From Limnohabitans sp. INBF002 (GTDB taxonomy: Bacteria > Pseudomonadota > Gammaproteobacteria > Burkholderiales > Burkholderiaceae_C), in assembly GCF_027924905.1 (NCBI RefSeq), contig NZ_AP027055.1:186001-250000 (forward strand): DNA of 64,000 bases, read 5' to 3'. The notes under the pieces are model-generated. The model saw nothing but the letters and a program-made list of their open reading frames with translations, did no database searches and was not told the DNA's origin. The position numbers and the translations under genes were made by a program. Below are positions 40,471 to 50,179 of this stretch, in pieces. How positions within the stretch are numbered: position 1 is the first letter of the stretch; each line of letters begins with the position of its first letter.

Positions 40471-41244
40471 TTAGGCTTTGAAACGTTTCTTCGTCAGATG
40501 CAGCGCAATCTTCCAGGCGACCACGGTGTAGACGGCCAGCACACCGAGGTGCATCGCTGCGTCAGCCGGCCATTGGTCTAGAAACAAGGGGCGCACCAAG
40601 GCGATGGCTTGGGTCAGTGGCAACCATGCCGAAATGTCGCGCACGATGCCGGGCAGTTGATCGCGCGGAAAGAACACGCCGCTCAAAAACATCATGGGCG
40701 TCAAAAACAGCGTGAAGTAATACGTGAAGAAGTCGTAGCCTTTGGCCAGTGCATTGAAGATCAAGGCAATACAGCTGAAGGTGATGCCGACGAACAGCAA
40801 AATGGGCCATGCAGCCAAGAGCTTCCAACTTTGGGTGATGCCCAGCGCAAACATCACACCCAAAATGGCGGTGATGGTGAACAGCGATTTGAACGCGGCC
40901 CAGAGCATTTCGGCCAACAGCACATCGTCCAATCGCATGGGGGAATTCAAGATGCCGTCCCAAGTTTTTTGCACATGCATGCGCGAGAAGGCTGAGTACA
41001 GCGCTTCAAACGTGGCCGCGTTCATGGCGCTCATGCAGATGGAGCCGCTGGCCAAGAACAAGATGTAGGGCACTTTGTCTTCACCTAGCGTGACATCGCC
41101 CACCAGCGCGCCCAGGCCGTAGCCAAAGGCCACCAACCACATCAAGGGTTCGGCGATGTTGGCCACAAGGCTGGGGATGGCGAGCTTGCGCCACACCAAC
41201 AGGTTGCGTAAGAAGACGGGCCAGAAACGGAAATAGGTGTTCAT
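40471..41244 (-). CDS. ABC-2 type transporter permease (NodJ-like)
   Basis: The 257-residue product has six predicted helices and the ABC-2 permease pattern, with YILFLASGSICMSAMNAATF, the MHVQKTWDGILNSPMRLDDV loop that docks on the ATPase and LSGVFFPRDQLPG near the end. NodJ-type permeases export lipooligosaccharides or hydrophobic compounds. It follows the ATPase gene by 5 bp on the minus strand, so the pair is one exporter. The substrate is unknown. Confidence 0.92.
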   Translation of the reverse strand: MNTYFRFWPVFLRNLLVWRKLAIPSLVANIAEPLMWLVAFGYGLGALVGDVTLGEDKVPYILFLASGSICMSAMNAATFEALYSAFSRMHVQKTWDGILNSPMRLDDVLLAEMLWAAFKSLFTITAILGVMFALGITQSWKLLAAWPILLFVGITFSCIALIFNALAKGYDFFTYYFTLFLTPMMFLSGVFFPRDQLPGIVRDISAWLPLTQAIALVRPLFLDQWPADAAMHLGVLAVYTVVAWKIALHLTKKRFKA

Positions 41245-41249
41245 CGCGC

Positions 41250-42182
41250 TTAGCCTTCCTCGCGGATTTGGCGCCCGGTCATTTTCAAAAACAAATCTTC
41301 CAAATTGGCAGGGCGGTGCAGCGTGCGCAAGCCTGCGTGGGCGCTGAGCGCTTGCAGCAACTGTGCGGCATCTTGGGTGTAGAAAAACACGGTCTCGCCG
41401 CTGGTTTCCACACGTTGCGCCAGTGCGGCGATGGGGCTGTCCACCAAGGCCAAAGCACCGCTGCCGTAGACCTCCACCACATCGGGTTCAAGGTGCTGCG
41501 CAATCAAATCACGCGGCGTGCCTTCGGCAATTTTTTTGCCGTGGTCGAGCACCAACAAACGGTTGCATAAGCGCTCGGCTTCGTCCATGAAATGGGTGGT
41601 CAGCAAAATCGATTTGCCTTGTTGCAAGAGTTGCTGCAAACGCTCCCACATCAGGTGGCGGGCTTGCGGGTCTAGGCCGGTGGTGGGCTCGTCGAGCAGC
41701 AACAAGTCGGGGTTGTTGATCAGGGCGCGGGCCAAGCTAAGTCGGCGCTTCATGCCACCCGACAACTCGCCGGGTTTGGCGTTGGCCTTGTGTGACAGCG
41801 CCGCAAACTCCAGCAGTTGTGGAATGCGCGCTTGAATGTCGGCCTTCTTCATGCCGAAGTAACGGCCAAACACCATGAGGTTTTCGGCACAGGTGAAGTC
41901 AGGGTCGAGCGTGTCGAACTGGCTCACCACGCCTAAGCGTGCTTTGATGGCCAGCGCGTCATCGGGCATGGACAAACCAAAGGCGTTGATGCTGCCGCCA
42001 TCGGGCTGTGCGAGGCCGAGGCACATGCGCAGCGTGGTGGTTTTGCCAGCGCCGTTGGGGCCGATGACGCCCAAACATTCGCCAGGCACGATGCTGAAAG
42101 ACACATCGTTCACCACAGTGTTGTCACCGTAGCGTTTGAGGAGGTGGTTACATTCAAAAAGTGGGGTGCTCATACGTGCCAT
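41250..42182 (-). CDS. ABC transporter ATPase (NodI/DrrA-like)
   Basis: The 310-residue product has Walker A GPNGAGKTTTLRM, the signature LSGGMKRRLSLARALI and Walker B LLLLDEPTTGLDP, followed by TTHFMDEAERLC. The C-terminal extension after residue 220 is typical of the NodI/DrrA group, which partners an ABC-2 permease. An in-frame ATG at 42173 would remove three residues and is equally likely. The permease gene follows by 5 bp. psd is divergent 97 bp away. Confidence 0.94.
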   Translation of the reverse strand: MARMSTPLFECNHLLKRYGDNTVVNDVSFSIVPGECLGVIGPNGAGKTTTLRMCLGLAQPDGGSINAFGLSMPDDALAIKARLGVVSQFDTLDPDFTCAENLMVFGRYFGMKKADIQARIPQLLEFAALSHKANAKPGELSGGMKRRLSLARALINNPDLLLLDEPTTGLDPQARHLMWERLQQLLQQGKSILLTTHFMDEAERLCNRLLVLDHGKKIAEGTPRDLIAQHLEPDVVEVYGSGALALVDSPIAALAQRVETSGETVFFYTQDAAQLLQALSAHAGLRTLHRPANLEDLFLKMTGRQIREEG

Positions 42183-42278
42183 TGTGCCTGTGAGCGACCA
42201 ACTCGTAACCCGTCAGCGCCATTCTTGAGGCAGTGTTGAAGCGCCTAAAATCTACGCAACTAATTACAGGGCTACGAC

Positions 42279-43148
42279 GTGTCTGATACCTTATTTGTTC
42301 TCTCCCAATATGTGATGCCCAAACAGTTGCTCACGCAATTTGCGGGCGCTGTGGCGCGTGCGCGTTGTGGCAAATGGACGCACGCCCTCATCAAATGGTT
42401 TGTGGGCAAATACCAAGTCAACATGGACGAGGCGGCTCAGCCCGACATCACGCAGTACGCCTGCTTCAATGACTTCTTCACCCGTGCCTTAAAGCCCGGC
42501 GCACGCCCCTTGGCCGATGCCGCGTTTGTGTGCCCTGTGGACGGCGCCATCAGCCAGCTGGGTCACATCGATGGCGACCAAGTGTTTCAAGCCAAAGGCC
42601 ACAGCTACAGCACGCAAGCGCTGGTGGGCGGTGATGCGACATTGGCAGCGCAGTTCCAAGATGGCGAGTTCGCCACGATTTACCTCAGCCCTAAGGACTA
42701 CCACCGCATCCACATGCCCAGCGCTGGCCGCTTGCGCCGCATGATTCATGTGCCGGGTGACTTGTTCTCGGTCAACCCCGCCACGGCGCGTGGCGTGCCA
42801 GGTTTGTTTGCGCGCAACGAGCGCGTGGTGTGTGTGTTTGACATGCCTGCTGCCTCAGGGCAAAAACCTCAGCAATACGTGTTGGTGCTAGTCGGCGCAA
42901 CGATTGTTGGCAGCATGGCCACGCCGTGGCATGGCGTGGTGAACCCACCGCGCCCAGGCACCGTGCGCGAGTGGACGTATGACGATCAAGACCTGAGCTT
43001 GAAGCAAGGCGACGAGATGGGCCGCTTCTTACTCGGCTCTACCGTGGTGTTGCTGTGGCCTAAGAGCACCATCGCGCTCAACCCCGCTTTGCAAGCCGCA
43101 CAAGGTGTGCGTTTGGGTGAGAAGATGGGCGATGCATTCAGTGACTGA
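42279..43148 (+). CDS. psd: Phosphatidylserine decarboxylase proenzyme
   Basis: Psd makes phosphatidylethanolamine by decarboxylating phosphatidylserine at the inner membrane. The 289-residue proenzyme carries the self-cleavage motif FLLGST, with cleavage between Gly253 and Ser254 creating the pyruvoyl group. The family blocks FNDFFTRALKPGARP, CPVDGAI and LSPKDYHRIHMP with its active His are present. The start is a GTG at 42279. It converges with the acyltransferase gene, with 23 bp between them. Confidence 0.96.
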   Translation: MSDTLFVLSQYVMPKQLLTQFAGAVARARCGKWTHALIKWFVGKYQVNMDEAAQPDITQYACFNDFFTRALKPGARPLADAAFVCPVDGAISQLGHIDGDQVFQAKGHSYSTQALVGGDATLAAQFQDGEFATIYLSPKDYHRIHMPSAGRLRRMIHVPGDLFSVNPATARGVPGLFARNERVVCVFDMPAASGQKPQQYVLVLVGATIVGSMATPWHGVVNPPRPGTVREWTYDDQDLSLKQGDEMGRFLLGSTVVLLWPKSTIALNPALQAAQGVRLGEKMGDAFSD

Positions 43149-43171
43149 TATTTTTGCCCTCAAGTAGCAGG

Positions 43172-45124
43172 TTATTGACGCAGCTCTTTTTGAAGAACAT
43201 TTTCTAAATCTGTTTGCAATATGGCTGCGCCCTTGGTAGAAAGATGAGCGCTGTCTAAAAACACGGCTTCTCCATTTTTCACAGAGAAACACTGCTCACC
43301 TTCGCACAGTAAGTTTGAGGGATAGATAGCGGCAACTGTGCCGCATGACGCAGACGTTGCGGCCATCAGTTTGGTGAACTTAAGCTCTGCCTCTGTGGTC
43401 AAGCCGCGACTGAACGTCATGTCTTCGATGACTTTTCGTTGTTTGAGCTCCATTCGTCCCCATTGCCTTGGCACGTCGTAGTTTGGTCGAGGAACAGGGC
43501 CAATCAAAATTGGAATCTTGTGCAGTCTCTTTAACTCGCAGAGTTGATCGACGAAATCACGATTGAGTACATCTGAATCGTATCGAATCCAATTGGCGCT
43601 TATGAGAACGTACCTTAGCGAGGGTGTCGAAGAAATAAATTGAAGTGTTTTCAGGCTGACGCCTTTGTCGCAGTAGCTAAACTCATTTTTGTCTGCTTCT
43701 TTTTTGTATGCGTTTTTATGTAGAGGCAGGCAACCTGCGACCGAAGAAACAACGCCCGACAAGTGGTTTGCTATCAGTGCATCGTCGACCATCGGTTGAA
43801 TTGCATCTGCAAATGAGTCGCCCCAAAGAATTGCTTGCACATGCGTCGAGTTTTTCACGCCTATCGGGCAAAGCTTAGGTTTATATGCTTCTGATGCCAC
43901 CTGGTTGCGATCAAGGAAACATTCGCCTTGACGCGGATTCTTGTCTACAAGTGCCTTTTCTGCATTTACTAAATAGGTCGGTAAGCGATAACTAGTTTCA
44001 GTAGATTTTTGAGCGATCGCGAGTGCCGTTATTGAGACAGCTATTGAGAAAATCCAAAGTGCAATGATGCGCGTGTTACTCCAATATCCGTTTTTAGATC
44101 GAATTGGCTGTTCGACCCATTTATATGAAGCAAACGCAATTGCGAATGATGTGAGCAATGCAGCAATTTTTTCGATCAGGTCGAGCGGCCTGTCAACAGC
44201 TACGGCCATGACAAAGTAAACGTAGACTGGCCAATGCCACAAGTAGAGAGAGTAGGACAGATTGCCAACAATTTGGAGCGGTGCGATAGATAGCGTTTTG
44301 TTTGTAATGCCGCGTTCGCCAGTCAAGATGATGAATCCAGCTGCCATCACTGGAATCGCTGCGATCCATCCGGGAAACATACCTTTGTCTACCGTTATGA
44401 GTGAAGCAAAGATTGCCAAAATTGACGTTGCAGATAACGTTAGAAATAGAGGAGAGTTTTGTGTCCACGAGGGCATGGTTTTTCTTGAAGCGATCAAGTA
44501 AACAATAGCCCCAATTAAGAATTCCCACACACGCGGAAAGAGTTCGAAATAAGCGCCCGTGGCATCTGTACTGGTTAAGTTGCCACAGTAGATGTATGAG
44601 CATGCAATCAATGCAGTGATGACACTTAACCTGATTGCAAAACCATATCTTTTTAATGTGTAAATGATGAGCGGGTAAATCAGATAGAACTGCCATTCGA
44701 CAGAGAGCGACCAGGTATGAAGTAAGGGGTTGTTGTCCGCTTCCGTATCGAAATAACTGCTTTGAGCTGAAAAGAAGTAGTTAGACAGAAAAAGATTTGC
44801 TGTTACGTTACTTCGTAGGAATTTTTTGTAATCAGGAAACAGCAAGATGGTTGTAAACACACATAAACAAACAATGCTTAAGACGATGAGTGCAGGGGCA
44901 ATTCGACGAATTCGCGCCATCCAAAATTCAGTGAAATATGAAATGGATGATTCAGACTCTTTTTCAAAAAGAATACGAGTCATCAAATAGCCTGAGATGA
45001 CAAAAAATACATCCACGCCCACAAACCCAGAGTCAATTCCCATCAGCTGGAAATGGAAAAAGATAACGCCTAGTACCGCTATTGCACGTAAACCATTGAT
45101 GTGATTTTGAAAACTTGTATTCAT
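43172..45124 (-). CDS. Acyltransferase-3 / SGNH fusion (OafA-like)
   Basis: The 650-residue product has an N-terminal acyltransferase-3 membrane domain (about residues 1-370) with HINGLRAIAVLGVIFFHFQL, the catalytic His, and VDVFFVISGYLMTRILFEKE; ten helices can be seen. The C-terminal periplasmic SGNH domain has ILWGDSFADAI (Ser) and FLDSAHLSTKGA (Asp-His). Such proteins O-acetylate surface polysaccharides such as O-antigen or exopolysaccharide. Its base composition is more AT-rich than the flanking genes, which suggests acquisition by transfer. It stands alone on the minus strand between psd and amn. Confidence 0.92.
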   Translation of the reverse strand: MNTSFQNHINGLRAIAVLGVIFFHFQLMGIDSGFVGVDVFFVISGYLMTRILFEKESESSISYFTEFWMARIRRIAPALIVLSIVCLCVFTTILLFPDYKKFLRSNVTANLFLSNYFFSAQSSYFDTEADNNPLLHTWSLSVEWQFYLIYPLIIYTLKRYGFAIRLSVITALIACSYIYCGNLTSTDATGAYFELFPRVWEFLIGAIVYLIASRKTMPSWTQNSPLFLTLSATSILAIFASLITVDKGMFPGWIAAIPVMAAGFIILTGERGITNKTLSIAPLQIVGNLSYSLYLWHWPVYVYFVMAVAVDRPLDLIEKIAALLTSFAIAFASYKWVEQPIRSKNGYWSNTRIIALWIFSIAVSITALAIAQKSTETSYRLPTYLVNAEKALVDKNPRQGECFLDRNQVASEAYKPKLCPIGVKNSTHVQAILWGDSFADAIQPMVDDALIANHLSGVVSSVAGCLPLHKNAYKKEADKNEFSYCDKGVSLKTLQFISSTPSLRYVLISANWIRYDSDVLNRDFVDQLCELKRLHKIPILIGPVPRPNYDVPRQWGRMELKQRKVIEDMTFSRGLTTEAELKFTKLMAATSASCGTVAAIYPSNLLCEGEQCFSVKNGEAVFLDSAHLSTKGAAILQTDLENVLQKELRQ

Positions 45125-45173
45125 TTGGGTATCGGCTTAGTAAGCCAGCTAGTGTCTTCTATTCCGACCCTTT

Positions 45174-46667
45174 TTATTGAAACGCCACCTCAGCAAAGCT
45201 GCGCAACTTGCGGCTGTGCAATTGCGCAGGCCCTTGCTGGCGTAGTAGTTCAATGGCGCGCATGCCAATGCGCAAATGTTGGTCCACACGTTCGCGGTAG
45301 AAATGGTTGGCCATGCCCGGCAGTTTGATTTCGCCGTGCAGCGGTTTGTCGCTCACACACAGCAACGTGCCGTAGGGCACACGGAACCGAAAACCGTTGG
45401 CGGCAATGGTGGCGCTTTCCATGTCGAGTGCCACGGCGCGGCTTTGGCTGAAGCGACGCTGGGGCGTGTTGTCGGGCAACAGTTCCCAGTTGCGGTTGTC
45501 GGTGCTGGCCACGGTGCCTGTGCGCAAAATGCGTTTGAGCTCAGCGCCATGGCATTGCGTCACGTCTTTCACCGCTTGCTCTAGCGCGACTTGAATCTCG
45601 GCCAGTGCGGGGATAGGCACCCACAGCGGCAGTTCTTCATCCAGCACATGGTCTTCGCGCACATAGCCGTGGGCCAGCACGTAGTCGCCCAGCTGTTGCG
45701 TGTTGCGCAAGCCCGCGCAGTGGCCCAGCATCAGCCATGCATGCGGGCGCAGCACGGCGATGTGGTCGGTGATGTTTTTGGCGTTGGCGGGGCCCACGCC
45801 AATGTTCACCATGGTGATGCCGGTGTGGTCTGGGCGCACCAAGTGGTAGCCAGGCATTTGCGGCAAGCGCGGTGGCACTTTGCCCAGTGCGTCGTTGGCT
45901 TCAGCAGCTAAACCCACGCGGCGTGTGACCACATTGCCGGGCTCCACAAACGCGATGTATTCGCTGTTGGGGTCTTGCATGGCCTCGTGGCCCAAGCGCA
46001 CAAATTCGTCGATGTAGAACTGGTAGTTGGTGAACAACACGTAGTTCTGAAAATGTTCAGGGCTGGTACCGCTGTAGTGACGCAGGCGCTGCAACGAATA
46101 GTCCATGCGTGCTGCGGTGAACAGCGACAAAGGCTGCGGCTCATTGGGCTTGGCTTCGAACGTGCCGTTGGCAATGCCGTCGTCCATGGCGGTGAGGTCG
46201 GGCAGGTCAAACACCTCGCGCATCAGCTGGCGGCGCTCGGCGCTCATCTCGCCTTCCACATGGTCGTTGTCGGCGAACGAGAAGTGCACAGGAATGGGTT
46301 GGTGGCTCACGCCCACCTCCAGCGTGCCGCCGTGGTTTTGCAGCAGCAAGCGGAATTGCTCGCGGTAATACGCGGCAAACAAATCGGGGCGGGTGAGGGT
46401 GGTCTCGTAGCGGCCAGGCTCGGCCACAAAGCCGTAGCTCAAACTGCCACCATCGCTGTTGGCCTGAAGCGCCCCCGTTTTAGTATGGATGCGCACAAAC
46501 GGATAGAACGCCCGCACACGTTGCTCAAACTGCTTGCCCGCCACAAACTCGCGCATGGCGAGTCGCAAGTGGTCAAGGCTGGTTTGATACAGCGCCTGCA
46601 CTTGGGCAAGCGCACTGTCGGCGTCGGTGTGACGGGTGGGGGCGGTGAAGGGGGGACGAATGCTCAT
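45174..46667 (-). CDS. amn: AMP nucleosidase
   Basis: The enzyme cleaves AMP to adenine and ribose 5-phosphate and so limits AMP accumulation. The 497-residue product is close to the E. coli length (484). It has the N-terminal regulatory domain (residues 1-180), and the phosphorylase-type core with MVNIGVGPANAKNITDHIAV, LMLGHCAGLRNTQQLGDYVL and VALDMESATIAANGFRFRVP, the acidic residue of the last block contacting the ribose. Upstream lies icmF on the same strand with a 56-bp gap. Confidence 0.95.
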   Translation of the reverse strand: MSIRPPFTAPTRHTDADSALAQVQALYQTSLDHLRLAMREFVAGKQFEQRVRAFYPFVRIHTKTGALQANSDGGSLSYGFVAEPGRYETTLTRPDLFAAYYREQFRLLLQNHGGTLEVGVSHQPIPVHFSFADNDHVEGEMSAERRQLMREVFDLPDLTAMDDGIANGTFEAKPNEPQPLSLFTAARMDYSLQRLRHYSGTSPEHFQNYVLFTNYQFYIDEFVRLGHEAMQDPNSEYIAFVEPGNVVTRRVGLAAEANDALGKVPPRLPQMPGYHLVRPDHTGITMVNIGVGPANAKNITDHIAVLRPHAWLMLGHCAGLRNTQQLGDYVLAHGYVREDHVLDEELPLWVPIPALAEIQVALEQAVKDVTQCHGAELKRILRTGTVASTDNRNWELLPDNTPQRRFSQSRAVALDMESATIAANGFRFRVPYGTLLCVSDKPLHGEIKLPGMANHFYRERVDQHLRIGMRAIELLRQQGPAQLHSRKLRSFAEVAFQ

Positions 46668-46723
46668 CCCCCGATGTTACGAGCGCTTTGTGTCACTTTC
46701 TGACGGCGCTCGCAACAGCCCAA

Positions 46724-49700
46724 TTACATGTTGCGTCGGTACTGCCCGCCCACCTCAAACAAAGCATTGGTGATTTGACCGAGTGAACACACACGCACCG
46801 CGTCCATCAACACCTCGAACACGTTGGCGTTATCGATGACGGCTTGTTGCAGGCGTTTGAGTTGCACAGCCGCCGCGTCTTTGTGGCGCGTGTGGAAGTC
46901 ATTCAAGCGGTTCAGCTGGCTTTGCTTTTCCTCTTCGGTGGAGCGGGCCAGTTCGAGCTTGTCCATCACTTGCTCGCCATGTGGGTTGCGGAAGGTGTTC
47001 ACGCCGATGATGGGCAGTTCGCCGGTGTGCTTGAGCATTTCGTAGGTCATCGATTCGTCTTGAATCTTGCCGCGTTGGTAGCCGGTCTCCATCGCGCCCA
47101 ACACACCGCCGCGCTCGGCAATGCGTTCGAACTCGGCCAACACGGCTTCCTCCACCAACTCGGTGAGTTCTTCAATGATGAACGCGCCTTGGTTGGGGTT
47201 TTCGTTTTTGGCCAAGCCCCACTCGCGGTTGATGATGAGCTGAATCGCCATGGCACGGCGCACCGAGTCTTCCGTGGGCGTGGTGATGGCTTCGTCAAAC
47301 GCGTTGGTGTGCAAGCTGTTGCAGTTGTCGTAAATCGCAATCAGCGCTTGCAGCGTGGTGCGGATGTCGTTGAACTGAATCTCTTGCGCGTGCAATGAAC
47401 GGCCTGAAGTTTGGATGTGATATTTCAGTTTTTGTGAGCGCTCATTCGCGCCGTATTTTTCTTTCATGGCTACGGCCCAGATGCGACGTGCCACGCGGCC
47501 CATCACGGTGTACTCGGGGTCCATGCCGTTGCTGAAGAAAAAGCTCAGGTTGGGCGCGAAGTCGTCAATGTGCATGCCGCGCGCCAAGTAGGCTTCCACA
47601 AACGTGAAGCCGTTCGACAAGGTGAATGCCAATTGCGAAATCGGGTTCGCACCCGCTTCGGCGATGTGATAACCGCTGATGGACACGCTGTAGAAGTTGC
47701 GCACTTGGTTGTGCACAAAGTACTGCGCGATGTCGCCCATCACCTTCAATGAAAACTCGGTGCTGAACAAACACGTGTTCTGCCCTTGGTCTTCTTTCAA
47801 GATGTCGGCTTGCACCGTGCCGCGCACGTTTTGCATGACCCACTCTTTGATCTTCGCGGTCTCGGTTTCGGTCGGGTCGCGGCCGTTGTCCTTTTTGAAC
47901 TTCTCAATGTTTTGGTCGATGGCGGTGTTCATGAACATCGCCAAGATGGACGGTGCAGGGCCGTTGATGGTCATCGACACGCTGGTGGTGGGGTTGCACA
48001 GGTCAAATCCGTCATACAACACCTTCATGTCGTCCAGCGTGGCCACGTTTACGCCCGAGTTACCCACTTTGCCGTAGATGTCTGGGCGTGGGTCTGGGTC
48101 GTTGCCGTAGAGCGTGACCGAGTCAAACGCGGTGGACAAGCGCTTGGCATCCATGCCCTCGCTCACCAGCTTGAAACGACGGTTGGTGCGGAAAGGGTCG
48201 CCTTCGCCCGCAAACATACGCGTGGGGTCTTCGCCCTCGCGCTTGAATGCAAAGGTGCCAGCGGTGTAGGGGTAGCTGCCGGGCACGTTGTCGAGCATGA
48301 GCCACTTCAAAATTTCGCCATGGTCTTCGTACTGTGGCAGTGCCACTTTGCGAATCACCGTGCCGCTGAGGGACTTGGTTGTGAGCGCGGTGCGAATCTC
48401 TTTGTCGCGAATCTTCACCACGTACTCGTCGCCCGCGTAGGCGGCTTGCATGTCGGGCCATTGGGCCAGCAGTTTGCGCTCTGCACCGCCTAGGTTTTCT
48501 TCACGCGCAAAGGCCAAGTCGATGGCGGCTTCTGAGGCTTTGGCGCGGCCTGGTTTGTCTTCGGCCAGCATGCGTGCGGCTTCGCGCAGTTGTTGAATTT
48601 CGCGGGCCAGTTTGGCTTGTGTGCGTGCGCGCTTTTTGTAGCCGCGCACGGTGTCGGTGATTTCGGCCAAATAGCGCGTGCGTGCGGCGGGCACGACGGG
48701 CGTTTGGTTGCTGCTGTGGCGCACGTTCACCAAGGGCAAACGGCCTTCTTTGAAGGTCAGGCCCAGCTCGGTCAAGCGGCCTTTGAGGGCTTGGTACAGC
48801 GCGGTCACGCCGTCGTCGTTGAAGCGCGCGGCCATGGTGCCAAACACCGGCATTTCTTCGGTCGGTGTGTGCCACGCTTCTTTGTTGCGTTGCACTTGTT
48901 TGGCCACATCGCGCAGCGCGTCGCTGGCGCCTTTGCGGTCAAACTTGTTGATGGCGATGAACTCGGCAAAGTCGAGCATGTCGATTTTTTCGAGCTGGCT
49001 GGCGGCGCCAAATTCGGGTGTCATCACGTACATGGGCACATCCACGTGCGGCACGATGGCGGCGTCACCTTGGCCAATGCCCGAGGTTTCCACAATGATC
49101 AAATCGAACCCCGCGCACTTGGTAGCGGCCAACACATCGGGCAAGGCCGCGCTGATTTCGCTGCCGAAATCGCGTGTGGCGAGTGAGCGCATGAACACGC
49201 GCTGTCCGCTGCTCCATGGGCCGATGGCATTCATGCGAATGCGGTCGCCCAGCAAAGCGCCACCGCTCTTGCGGCGTGAGGGGTCAATCGAAATCACAGC
49301 AATGCGCAATGCATCGCCTTGGTCCAAACGGATGCGACGCACCAGTTCGTCGGTGAGTGACGACTTGCCCGCACCGCCGGTGCCGGTGATGCCGAGCACG
49401 GGCACCTTGTGGTTGAGCGATTCTTTGCGCACGGCTTCGACCATCTTTTGGTCAGCCTTCTCGTTCTCAAGTGCGGTGATGAGCTGCGCCAATTTGCGCC
49501 ACGCCATTTCGTCATGGCCTTGAATCTCTTTCACCGCTTTGGGTGCGTAGCCCGACAAGTCTTTGTCGCAGCGCATGATCATCTCGCCAATCATGCCTTG
49601 CAGGCCCATCTTCTGGCCGTCTTCTGGGCTGTAAATGCGTGTCACGCCGTAGGATTGCAGCTCGCGAATTTCGGGGGGCACGATCACGCCGCCGCCGCCG

Positions 49701-50017
49701 CCAAACACTTGAATGTGCTCGCCGCCGCGTTCGCGCAATAAATCGACCATGTACTTGAAGTACTCCACGTGGCCGCCTTGGTACGAGCTGATGGCAATGC
49801 CTTGCACGTCTTCTTGCAGCGCGGCAGTCACCACTTCGTCCACCGAGCGGTTGTGGCCCAAGTGAATCACCTCTGCGCCCATGCCCTGCAAGATGCGGCG
49901 CATGATGTTGATGGCGGCGTCATGCCCGTCAAACAAAGACGCGGCGGTGACGAAGCGCACTTTTTGCGTGGGCTTGTAGTTGGCAAGGGCTTGGAATTCG
50001 GCGGAAAGGTCTGACAT
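46724..50017 (-). CDS. icmF: Fused isobutyryl-CoA mutase (IcmF type)
   Basis: IcmF interconverts isobutyryl-CoA and butyryl-CoA (some variants act on pivalyl- or isovaleryl-CoA) with adenosylcobalamin, and it carries its own G-protein chaperone. The 1097-residue product shows all three parts in order: a B12-binding domain with [14 protein letters not shown] (about 30-43), a MeaI-like GTPase with Walker [14 protein letters not shown] near 205, [20 protein letters not shown] and NKFDRKGA, and a mutase domain from about residue 550 with TMTINGPA-like [21 protein letters not shown] perfect 16-bp palindrome lies 45 bp upstream. The architecture distinguishes it from plain methylmalonyl-CoA mutase. 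Confidence 0.95.
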   Translation of the reverse strand: MSDLSAEFQALANYKPTQKVRFVTAASLFDGHDAAINIMRRILQGMGAEVIHLGHNRSVDEVVTAALQEDVQGIAISSYQGGHVEYFKYMVDLLRERGGEHIQVFGGGGGVIVPPEIRELQSYGVTRIYSPEDGQKMGLQGMIGEMIMRCDKDLSGYAPKAVKEIQGHDEMAWRKLAQLITALENEKADQKMVEAVRKESLNHKVPVLGITGTGGAGKSSLTDELVRRIRLDQGDALRIAVISIDPSRRKSGGALLGDRIRMNAIGPWSSGQRVFMRSLATRDFGSEISAALPDVLAATKCAGFDLIIVETSGIGQGDAAIVPHVDVPMYVMTPEFGAASQLEKIDMLDFAEFIAINKFDRKGASDALRDVAKQVQRNKEAWHTPTEEMPVFGTMAARFNDDGVTALYQALKGRLTELGLTFKEGRLPLVNVRHSSNQTPVVPAARTRYLAEITDTVRGYKKRARTQAKLAREIQQLREAARMLAEDKPGRAKASEAAIDLAFAREENLGGAERKLLAQWPDMQAAYAGDEYVVKIRDKEIRTALTTKSLSGTVIRKVALPQYEDHGEILKWLMLDNVPGSYPYTAGTFAFKREGEDPTRMFAGEGDPFRTNRRFKLVSEGMDAKRLSTAFDSVTLYGNDPDPRPDIYGKVGNSGVNVATLDDMKVLYDGFDLCNPTTSVSMTINGPAPSILAMFMNTAIDQNIEKFKKDNGRDPTETETAKIKEWVMQNVRGTVQADILKEDQGQNTCLFSTEFSLKVMGDIAQYFVHNQVRNFYSVSISGYHIAEAGANPISQLAFTLSNGFTFVEAYLARGMHIDDFAPNLSFFFSNGMDPEYTVMGRVARRIWAVAMKEKYGANERSQKLKYHIQTSGRSLHAQEIQFNDIRTTLQALIAIYDNCNSLHTNAFDEAITTPTEDSVRRAMAIQLIINREWGLAKNENPNQGAFIIEELTELVEEAVLAEFERIAERGGVLGAMETGYQRGKIQDESMTYEMLKHTGELPIIGVNTFRNPHGEQVMDKLELARSTEEEKQSQLNRLNDFHTRHKDAAAVQLKRLQQAVIDNANVFEVLMDAVRVCSLGQITNALFEVGGQYRRNM

Positions 50018-50062
50018 CGAAGGCTCCGAAAAAACGGGAGTAAAGCGGAAAGGAACAAGTTT

Positions 50063-50078
50063 ACGTTTACGTAAACGT
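50063..50078. promoter_or_regulatory. Perfect 16-bp palindrome upstream of icmF
   Basis: ACGTTTACGTAAACGT is a perfect palindrome, 45 bp before the icmF ATG and between icmF and the terminator of the TRAP operon. It resembles operators I remember for regulators of branched-chain amino acid or fatty acid breakdown. The regulator itself is not in the neighbourhood. Confidence 0.6.
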
Positions 50079-50124
50079 CAATCATAGCGATTTGGCAGCT
50101 TTTGTGGGGAGGATTTGCCCTAAT

Positions 50125-50158
50125 AAAAAAGCCGCAGGGCCAAAAGGCGCTGCGGCTT
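50125..50158 (-). terminator. Rho-independent terminator of the TRAP operon
   Basis: On the minus strand AAGCCGCAG and CTGCGGCTT pair, with an inner GCC/GGC extension around the loop, followed by a T run. It lies 22 bp after the TRAP large permease gene. Confidence 0.85.
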
Positions 50159-50179
50159 GGTCTGAAACCCGTGTGCGGT

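Noticed and set aside
40230..40481. Open frames in the gap between the dehydrogenase and the ABC permease
   Set aside because: They are short, overlap the inverted repeat and have no ribosome site or family feature.
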